Assembly (NCBI GenBank): GCA_900128395.1
Contig: LT649755.1
Location: 1 to 14,248, forward strand
DNA from: Stramenopiles sp. TOSAG23-2
Taxonomy: Eukaryota; Sar
DNA length: 14,248 bases
Direction of reading: 5' to 3'
The notes under the pieces were generated by a model, which made no database searches, was not told the origin of the DNA, and saw only the letters and a program-made list of their open reading frames with translations. The position numbers and the translations under genes are program-made. This document shows positions 8,574 through 14,248 of this stretch, piece after piece. Within the stretch, counting starts at the first letter, position 1. Every line of letters begins with the position of its first letter.

Positions 8574-8687
8574 ATATCACTGATGGCATATCTTGATTTG
8601 TATAATAACAACATCACTAATGCTGGCAAAAACCAAATCTTAGAAGTTTGTAAAAGCTATAAAAACGTAGAACACTGTGCAGTTTAA
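8565..8687 (+). pseudogene. Leucine-rich-repeat gene fragment
   Basis: From 8580 the frame reads LMAYLDLYNNNITNAG and continues with a helical ILEVCKSY segment. This fits one unit of the ribonuclease-inhibitor-like leucine-rich-repeat family (L-x-L-x-N-N-x-I-T-x-x-G). A stop (TAA) at 8562-8564 closes the frame upstream and TAA at 8685-8687 ends it, so only about one repeat is present. An ATG lies at 8583. One possible rescue is an intron at 8667-8768 (GTAGAA to TTTCCAG, 102 bp, phase 0) leading in frame into 8769-8915. Without upstream repeats the best reading is a gene remnant. Confidence 0.4.
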
Positions 8688-8768
8688 AAATACCTTCATT
8701 TATTTTAGAATCCAATAAATTATACGAAGTACTTGTTCTACCTTTTTTCTATTGTGTTCTCTTTCCAG

Positions 8769-8915
8769 TCTATCAACAATCTAAATCAACAATCGCAATC
8801 AATTCTTATGAAATCTAAAGTACGCGAAGACGCAGTACTGATGGTAAGCGAAGAGGCGAGGATCTCGACTAAATCTATAGAGTTGCTGGAATCAAGTGAC
8901 AATAATTCAAAATAA
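8769..8915 (+). other. Possible 3' exon or short gene remnant
   Basis: A pyrimidine-rich TTCTCTTTCCAG (ending at 8768) looks like a splice acceptor. It is followed by 48 codons of hydrophilic sequence (including KVREDAVLMVSEEARIS) ending in TAA at 8913-8915, less AT-rich than its surroundings. It is in frame with the leucine-rich-repeat scrap if 8667-8768 is an intron. No family is recognised, so the call is tentative. Confidence 0.25.
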
Positions 8916-9059
8916 TTTATTTCATTTATACTTGATATGGGGAAATTAGAATACCACCGTATATAATTCCAATAAAAGAGTAGCACAGTACATGTACCAG
9001 CGCAAACAGGGAGCTTCTTCTCTCCTCAAAAAATGACATCGAAAAAAAATAAAAACAAC

Positions 9060-9393
9060 TCACGTGCCGCTTTAACAACATTTTTAGCGGATTTTTCTGA
9101 AAACCCTCTCTATACATCTGCTGTGTCCATGTTAATTTTTATAACCACTCACTATTGATTTTGATCAAAAAAGGTAGAGAAACTGTTACGTATTTGATAG
9201 CATTAGGTTTTGTAGTGTCGTTAATTTAAGTATAAAATAATGCACACATGTCACACATATCATCCTCTAAAAAATGCCAAATTCAAATTTAAATAAAAAT
9301 AATCACCAATATGATTACTTTAGATATCTTAGAACAACGCCTGCTTCCTAGTCCATACTTCGATGCATGTTTGGTATGTTTATTTTCGATCAT
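9060..9393 (+). repeat. Left arm of a large fold-back (inverted repeat)
   Basis: Bases 9082-9393 pair with 9465-9776 (pair sum 18858) over 312 bp with only two mismatches found by eye (9091/9767 and 9346/9512). After a poorly matching gap, an outer 11-bp block TCACGTGCCGC (9060-9070) pairs with GCGGCACGTGA (9797-9807). The loop is 71 bp. No transposase frame or clear target-site duplication is visible, so it fits a fold-back or MITE-like element, or a long-hairpin RNA locus. Confidence 0.93.
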
Positions 9394-9464
9394 CACCAAA
9401 TCGATTTATTAATTTTGTACTTACTCGTAGTGTTTTGATAGGACATATAAATATCGGGTTGATA

Positions 9465-9807
9465 ATGATCGAAAATAAACATACCAAACATGCATCGAAG
9501 TATGGACTAGGGAGCAGGCGTTGTTCTAAGATATCTAAAGTAATCATATTGGTGATTATTTTTATTTAAATTTGAATTTGGCATTTTTTAGAGGATGATA
9601 TGTGTGACATGTGTGCATTATTTTATACTTAAATTAACGACACTACAAAACCTAATGCTATCAAATACGTAACAGTTTCTCTACCTTTTTTGATCAAAAT
9701 CAATAGTGAGTGGTTATAAAAATTAACATGGACACAGCAGATGTATAGAGAGGGTTTTCAGAAAAACCCGCTAAAATTGGTTTGAGGGAAAATAAGGCGG
9801 CACGTGA
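9465..9807 (-). repeat. Right arm of the large fold-back
   Basis: This is the partner of 9060-9393: the core arm is 9465-9776 and the outer block 9797-9807. The high identity of the arms suggests recent origin, ongoing gene conversion or an artefact of amplification or assembly. The right arm ends about 260 bp upstream of the VPS4-like ATG. Confidence 0.93.
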
Positions 9808-9998
9808 CTAGAACAAAAATCAAAATTATTTTGTAGTAGTTTTATTATTATTCTACTAATTATATACTTTTAATAAAATAGAAAGAAGTAGCTAATTTCA
9901 GAAATAGTGAGAAAACATACACAAACATTTGTGTACGTCTCAGAGATATGTGTTAGTAACGGTGTCATAACTATACATATATATATATCCTTCCATAT

Positions 9999-10030
<32 letters not shown>

Positions 10031-10069
10031 GAAGAAGAAGAAGAAGAAGCAAACAATTCAATTTTTTTC
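9808..10069 (+). promoter_or_regulatory. Upstream region of the VPS4-like gene with CAA and GAA repeats
   Basis: Ten CAA (10001-10030) followed by six GAA (10031-10048) lie just before the ATG at 10070. They are in the same frame as the gene, but a TAA at 9998-10000 directly precedes them and no ATG falls between, so they are most likely 5' untranslated. A TA run at about 9976-9988 could serve as a TATA-like element. Confidence 0.5.
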
Positions 10070-11656
10070 ATGGCATCAATATCATTTTATATTCAAGGGC
10101 GTAGAGAACTTGAAAAAGCAATAACATTTGATGAAAAGAAAAATTATCAACATGCTGTGACACATTACATACGTTCCATTGAATATCATATTGCTGGTTA
10201 TAAACGAGATAAAAATGTCAATCATCGTAATCAGATTTATGTTAAAATACAATCATATCTTGAGCGTGCGGAAATGGTTAAAACATTGAAATTAAGTATT
10301 GAAGAAGCTACTAAAAATAGTAACAATAATAATACTAATAAAAAAACATCGAACACTAAAAATGATGATTATATTAATTCTCGTAGATTATCAAATAACA
10401 ATAATAATAATACATCAAGCAATGAAGAGAAAATTATGTTTAAAGATATTAAAGGGTTGGAATATTCTAAAATGGCATTATATGAAAGTGTTATATTGCC
10501 GCAAAAACAACCACAAGTGTTTCAAGGTGCACGTAAACCATTTAAAGGAATATTATTATATGGACCACCTGGGACTGGTAAAAGTATGTTGGCCCAAGCA
10601 TTATCTAATGAGGCAAATTGTCATTTTTTAAATATATCAGCATCTGATATTTTTTCAAAAGGTATGGGTGATAGTGAAAAGAATTTACGAAATATCTTTC
10701 AGCTTGCAAGGGAAAAAAGTCCATGTATATTATTTGTTGATGAAGTTGATTCCATTGGACGAAGTCGCCAAGGAGGTAGCAATAGTGATACCGAATCTAC
10801 TAGAAGAGTCAAAACAGAGTTATTAAAGCAATTAGATGGTTTTGAATCGAATGATGGTGTCATGTTTTTGGCTGCTACAAACACACCATGGGAACTTGAT
10901 AGTGCATTACGACGAAGGCTTGAAAAGAGAATATTTACTCCATTGCCAACGTTACGAGCACGTGCGGACATTTTAAAATCATCAATGGGTGATGAGAAAT
11001 GTAATTTAAAAGAAAATGATTATATAAAAATTGCACAAAAATTAGAATGTTATTCAAGTGCTGATTGTGCTTTGGTAGTACGGGAGGCATTGATGGAACC
11101 AATACGTCAATTGTTAAGAAGCGAATATTTTCGAAAAGTACAAAATAATAATAAGAATCGTCGTTCTAATTTTGGTTATATAGCTTGCAATGCTAATGAT
11201 GCAGGTGCAATTAAGATGAATATTTGGACTATAAATCCAGATGAACTCATTACGCCAACTGTTACTCTAAATGATTTCAATAAAGCTGTTGAACGAACGA
11301 AACCTAGTATAAATTTGAATGATTTAAAGCAACATCATGATTTTGCAAAAGAATTTGGTGGGATGCCAGACAAAAGTTTAGAGAAAAAGCTACAAGAAAG
11401 GGAAGATGTTGAATTGGCAAGAATTATGGCACAAAATAATAATAATAATAATAATGGCATATTTCGAAATGTTGTACGAAGTATTTCTGGTTTTTTCGGT
11501 GGTTGGTTGTCTTCTTCAAATAATCATCGTGAAAGTGCAAATAATAATAATACTGAAAAAAATAATACGAAAAGTAACAACGGTTCTAATCATCGTGGTA
11601 GTAGCAGACGTCCTAGTGAAAAAAAGAAACGGCGCGTTGCAGCTCCAGCAATGTAG
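10070..11656 (+). CDS. VPS4: VPS4-like AAA ATPase with long Asn-rich C-terminal extension
   Basis: VPS4 takes apart ESCRT-III filaments on membranes, using ATP to pull subunits through a hexamer pore. The order is VPS4-like: an N-terminal MIT-type helical domain (about 10-75, which binds ESCRT-III tails), an Asn-rich linker (81-118), the AAA core, a VPS4-type beta insert (about 355-390) and the C-terminal helix around KPSINLNDLKQHHDFAKEFGG (411-431). Walker A is GPPGTGKS (165-172), Walker B ILFVDE (220-225), sensor 1 Asn271 and the arginine-finger region RRRLEKR (281-287). Pore loop 1 reads SKGMGDSEK (196-204): Gly198 replaces the near-universal Trp. The protein is about 90 residues longer than usual, with poly-Asn, a GIFRNVVRSISGFFGGWL segment (463-480) and a basic tail. 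It may be a divergent paralogue and not the main VPS4. The stop is TAG. Confidence 0.88.
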   Translation: MASISFYIQGRRELEKAITFDEKKNYQHAVTHYIRSIEYHIAGYKRDKNVNHRNQIYVKIQSYLERAEMVKTLKLSIEEATKNSNNNNTNKKTSNTKNDDYINSRRLSNNNNNNTSSNEEKIMFKDIKGLEYSKMALYESVILPQKQPQVFQGARKPFKGILLYGPPGTGKSMLAQALSNEANCHFLNISASDIFSKGMGDSEKNLRNIFQLAREKSPCILFVDEVDSIGRSRQGGSNSDTESTRRVKTELLKQLDGFESNDGVMFLAATNTPWELDSALRRRLEKRIFTPLPTLRARADILKSSMGDEKCNLKENDYIKIAQKLECYSSADCALVVREALMEPIRQLLRSEYFRKVQNNNKNRRSNFGYIACNANDAGAIKMNIWTINPDELITPTVTLNDFNKAVERTKPSINLNDLKQHHDFAKEFGGMPDKSLEKKLQEREDVELARIMAQNNNNNNNGIFRNVVRSISGFFGGWLSSSNNHRESANNNNTEKNNTKSNNGSNHRGSSRRPSEKKKRRVAAPAM

Positions 11657-11892
11657 GTGGGAGATTTAATGACACAAGGCATATCCTTTCAATTTTAATA
11701 TAGTACTTAGTCAAAAACAAGAGAAATCAAAACACACACACACATATTTAAAAAGGAGAGTGCGTGGTATAATAAAATTGTACAAAATAAATGTTTTTGT
11801 CTTTCTCAGAAAAAATAAATTTATATTTAAATTACATTTTTAATATTAAATCCATAGTCCCTCTTCTGTAATAACGTTGCAGCCGACATGAA
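11657..11892. other. Convergent 3' spacer
   Basis: This is AT-rich DNA between the VPS4-like and ZIP11-like stops, with a short CA run (about 11731-11743) and several AATAAA-like sequences that could serve as polyadenylation signals. No gene is visible. Confidence 0.5.
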
Positions 11893-12993
11893 TCAACCCA
11901 ATGCAACATCCATTACCATCATAACTATAAAACCCGTCATAAATCCAACACTGCTATATTTCGTATTACCACTTTCACTCACTTCTGGTATTAAATCATC
12001 TACGACAACATATATCATAGCACCTGCAGCAAATGATAACGCATATGGTAAAACTGGATTAGCATATTTAATCAAAACCGCACCAAGGACACCAGCAATA
12101 GGTTCAACCATACCACTTGCTTGACCCCACATAAAACTTTTCCACATTGGCATACCTTCACGATATAATGGTAACGATACTGCTAATCCTTCTGGAAAAT
12201 TTTGTAACCCAATTCCCCATGCTAGAGTAATGGCGCTACCCAAGCTCATTCCGCCATTTGTACCAACAGAACCAAACCCAACTCCAACAGCAAGACCTTC
12301 TGGGAAATTATGAACCGTAATAGCAACTACCAACAACATAATACGCTTGAAGCTTCTTATACGTTTTTCACTCATCTTTTCCACTTGTTTGTTATTTTTC
12401 TCGCTTTCATCCTCATTATCGCCATTTTTTTTGCCACGACGTTTTCTTGTGCCACTTTTTGGTGTCTTGGAACGTTTTTTTGGTGATTTTTTTTTCGGTG
12501 TTTTTTTTTTACCATTATTATTATTATTATTATTCATTTCCAACGCATTCCTTACATCAGCTGCATTTTCAGGTAATATTTTTTCTGCTAATGCTATACC
12601 TATTCCACCTAATGCAAATCCAACAGCCGCAGGAAACCAAGTCCATTCATAATTTAATTCCTCTGATTTTTCTATGCATGGCGCTAACAAAGACCAATAT
12701 GATGCAGCCACCATCACACCACCAGCAAAACCTAATGAACCATCCAATAAATTCCTATGATCACCTTTTGGTATCAAAAATACTAATGCTGCACCAAGTG
12801 CAGTTAAACCCCACGTTAATAATGTACCTAAGAACGCATTGTATATTGGGTCGTTGTTTTCATCAAATGGCGGAAACATATTTATAAATTCACGGTAGAA
12901 TGTAGAGATTGTATATACGTATATGCTATTTAATAATGTACCTAAGAACGCATTGTATATTGGGTCGTTGTTTTCATCAAATGGCGGAAACAT
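11893..12993 (-). CDS. SLC39A11: ZIP11-like zinc transporter (SLC39A11 / GufA subfamily) with duplicated N-terminus
   Basis: ZIP11 proteins bring zinc into the cytoplasm across internal or plasma membranes. The core matches the subfamily closely: GTLLTWGLTALGAALVF (56-72), DGSLGFAGGVMVAASYWSLL (84-103), HNFPEGLAVGVGFG (228-241), QNFPEGLAVSLPL (264-276), GQASGMVEP (290-298) and a C-terminal segment ending MMVMDVALG. His228 and Gln264 fit the ZIP11 pattern of metal-site motifs. The cytoplasmic loop (153-210) is poly-Asn then strongly Lys/Arg-rich, not His-rich as in many ZIPs. The first 38 residues arise from an exact 114-bp tandem duplication: residues 1-21 repeat 39-59, and 22-38 are translated former 5' untranslated sequence. 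The ancestral start is therefore the ATG at 12877-12879 (328 residues); the 12993 start may or may not be used. The stop is TGA. Confidence 0.93.
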   Translation of the reverse strand: MFPPFDENNDPIYNAFLGTLLNSIYVYTISTFYREFINMFPPFDENNDPIYNAFLGTLLTWGLTALGAALVFLIPKGDHRNLLDGSLGFAGGVMVAASYWSLLAPCIEKSEELNYEWTWFPAAVGFALGGIGIALAEKILPENAADVRNALEMNNNNNNNGKKKTPKKKSPKKRSKTPKSGTRKRRGKKNGDNEDESEKNNKQVEKMSEKRIRSFKRIMLLVVAITVHNFPEGLAVGVGFGSVGTNGGMSLGSAITLAWGIGLQNFPEGLAVSLPLYREGMPMWKSFMWGQASGMVEPIAGVLGAVLIKYANPVLPYALSFAAGAMIYVVVDDLIPEVSESGNTKYSSVGFMTGFIVMMVMDVALG

Positions 12994-13043
12994 ATTTATA
13001 AATTCACGGTAGAATGTAGAGATTGTATATACGTATATGCTAT
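12816..13043 (-). repeat. Exact 114-bp tandem duplication over the start of the ZIP11-like gene
   Basis: Bases 12816-12929 and 12930-13043 are identical. Each copy holds the start codon, 20 further codons, the 5' leader and a 12-bp palindrome ATATACGTATAT (12913-12924 and 13027-13038). As 114 is a multiple of three and no stop intervenes, the frame runs through both copies. Confidence 0.97.
12913..12924. promoter_or_regulatory. Duplicated TATA-like palindrome inside the extended ZIP11 frame
   Basis: ATATACGTATAT is a perfect palindrome lying 34 bp upstream of the inner ATG. Its twin at 13027-13038 has the same spacing to the outer ATG. If it is a core promoter element, each ATG has its own copy. 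The role is inferred only from position and composition. Confidence 0.25.
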
Positions 13044-13685
13044 ATACTAACTATACGAGAGTGAATGAAAAGGAGAGGGACTTAAATAAACAAATTGATT
13101 TTTGTATTTTTTTATTTGAAATTTCTAATAATTAATTATTTTTTGGTTGTTTTTTTGAATTTGCCATTATGTAACTATAAAATTGGTACAGATGTATTTA
13201 TGATAAGCCCTTCTCTCAAGTACAAAAAATACCTAATCTGGCCTATCAAATATATCAAACAAATTCAAAAAAACTTCATAGGGACCATTTTCACGACAAT
13301 ATCAATTAACAAAAAATCTCCATACTTAAGTTTTAAGTATATTGCCAAAATTATGTAAATTAGACTACCAACTTTATACTACATTTCTCTAACACCTCAA
13401 ACACGAATATTTTTGCTAATTTTATTTTCATTTTTAAAAGTTCCGCCAAAGTGGGTACGAAAATTGAGAAATTTCATCAGATATATAAAATTTGCATTAC
13501 GTCTCCAAACATCATTTCCAACATTTTCACCCCATATAAACTTCCACATCCGTACTTTATATATATAACTTGTATCTCTAAACTCCAACCAAAATAAATA
13601 TTACATTTACATGAAACGCTAGACCCAAAGTGAATTTTCATCAAAAAATGCTCATTTTTTGACACTTTTATTAAGGTTTTACAAG
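13044..13685. other. Upstream region of the ZIP11-like gene, no supported gene
   Basis: This region is AT-rich with several weak open frames on both strands, none with a recognisable motif. A perfect hairpin with 10-bp arms, TCAAAAAATG (13641-13650) and CATTTTTTGA (13653-13662), with a 2-base loop, is the only clear structure. Confidence 0.5.
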
Positions 13686-14003
13686 CCTATTCCATAGTAA
13701 GGGTACTTTGACATGCAATTGAAACGTCGTTAGTAAAGTAGGTTCCTGAAACTCAGTTGTCATCAACTTACTCTTAAGTTTGACTCTATACATGTAAAAA
13801 AGTGATTCTAACCTACTTTTGTATCAATATTTTGATTGACTTAACCTATTCCATAGTAATGGTACTTTGACATGCAATTGAAACGTCGTTAGTAAAGTAT
13901 CTTCCTGACACTCAGTTGTCATCAACTTACTCTTAAGTTTGGTTCTATACATGTATAAATGAGAATCGAACCTACTTTTGTATTAATATTTTGATGGACT
14001 TGA
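13686..14003. repeat. Two tandem copies of a 159-bp repeat
   Basis: Copy 1 (13686-13844) and copy 2 (13845-14003) share the same length and about 145 of 159 bases by eye, with no gaps. The first half is the more conserved (CCTATTCCATAGTAA and following). The repeat does not continue recognisably on either side. This looks like a short satellite-type array or part of a larger dispersed repeat. Confidence 0.9.
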
Positions 14004-14248
14004 TATATATTGTGTCAACTATACCCTATTTTGCATGACATTCTCATGTGGCTGAAAAAGGCCAAGAATTCCAAGTCGATTTTGAATCACAACAATTCTA
14101 AATGGACCTAGAAATCTTCATTTTGAACATGCAACATAAAAAATTTTGATAAAATGTCGTAGTTTCTATGTCATAGGTGATATATTTAACTTTTCTCCGA
14201 GAGTTTACATGTATAATTATGTTTTTAAAGAAAAGTGCTGAAAAAAAA
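14004..14248. other. Non-coding end of window
   Basis: No reading frame of note. It is somewhat less AT-rich than typical spacers here and directly follows the 159-bp repeats, so it may be further repeat DNA. Nothing more can be supported. Confidence 0.4.

Noticed and set aside
9363-9569. 68-codon frame running through the fold-back loop
   Set aside because: It lies mostly in palindromic sequence, has no recognisable motif and no transposase or reverse-transcriptase signature.
13095-13358. 87-codon plus-strand frame upstream of the ZIP11-like gene
   Set aside because: Its composition is what random AT-rich DNA gives and no domain is visible; it lies where the ZIP11-like promoter should be.
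13955-13980. Minus-strand GGTTCGATTCT, like the B box of a tRNA gene
   Set aside because: The T-arm stem does not pair on its two sides, no matching A box, anticodon arm or acceptor stem is present, and the sibling repeat copy at 13686-13844 lacks the motif.
1-14248. CRISPR array, prokaryotic operon or phage content
   Set aside because: There are no regularly spaced repeats or Shine-Dalgarno-led gene strings, and all recognised proteins are eukaryotic types.
1-14248. Alternative genetic code (ciliate-like)
   Set aside because: TAA (CUL1, LCAT-like, CSTPP1-like), TAG (VPS4-like) and TGA (ZIP11-like) each end a protein at or near its expected family terminus.

Overview
The window is AT-rich nuclear DNA from a eukaryote. 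It carries five recognisable, conserved, single-exon protein genes, plus one unrecognised secreted-protein gene. The recognised products are a CUL1-type cullin, a CSTPP1/C11orf49-like protein, an LCAT/lysosomal phospholipase A2-like enzyme, a VPS4-like AAA ATPase and a ZIP11 (SLC39A11)-like zinc transporter. TAA, TAG and TGA all end clear genes, so the standard code is likely. Intron poverty, poly-Asn runs, AT-rich spacers and a homologue of a centriolar-satellite protein suggest a unicellular eukaryote with a ciliated or ciliated-ancestor lineage. The exact lineage cannot be fixed from the sequence.

Layout, left to right. Positions 1-109 are an inverted copy of 1552-1660, which holds the 5' end and signal peptide of the secreted-protein gene at 654-1607 (minus). 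CUL1 (2004-4247, plus) is divergent from that gene and convergent with the CSTPP1-like gene (4731-5990, minus); the space between them holds two clean palindromes. The LCAT-like gene (6400-7722, minus) follows on the same strand. Positions 7723-10069 form an accessory stretch with no strong gene. It holds a 74-bp duplicated segment, a leucine-rich-repeat gene scrap, and a near-perfect 312-bp-arm fold-back structure. Next come the VPS4-like gene (10070-11656, plus) and, convergent with it, the ZIP11-like gene (11893-12993, minus), whose 5' end is an exact 114-bp in-frame tandem duplication. From 13044 to the end there is no convincing gene, only a short hairpin and two tandem copies of a 159-bp repeat.

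The genes look like an ordinary housekeeping set (SCF ubiquitin ligase scaffold, tubulin or cilium regulation, phospholipid hydrolysis, ESCRT-III disassembly, zinc transport) and not an operon-like system. The unusual features are structural: duplication and inversion of 5' gene ends, the fold-back element, and a VPS4-like ATPase that has lost the aromatic residue of its first pore loop. I did not find convincing evidence of a wholly new multi-gene system.
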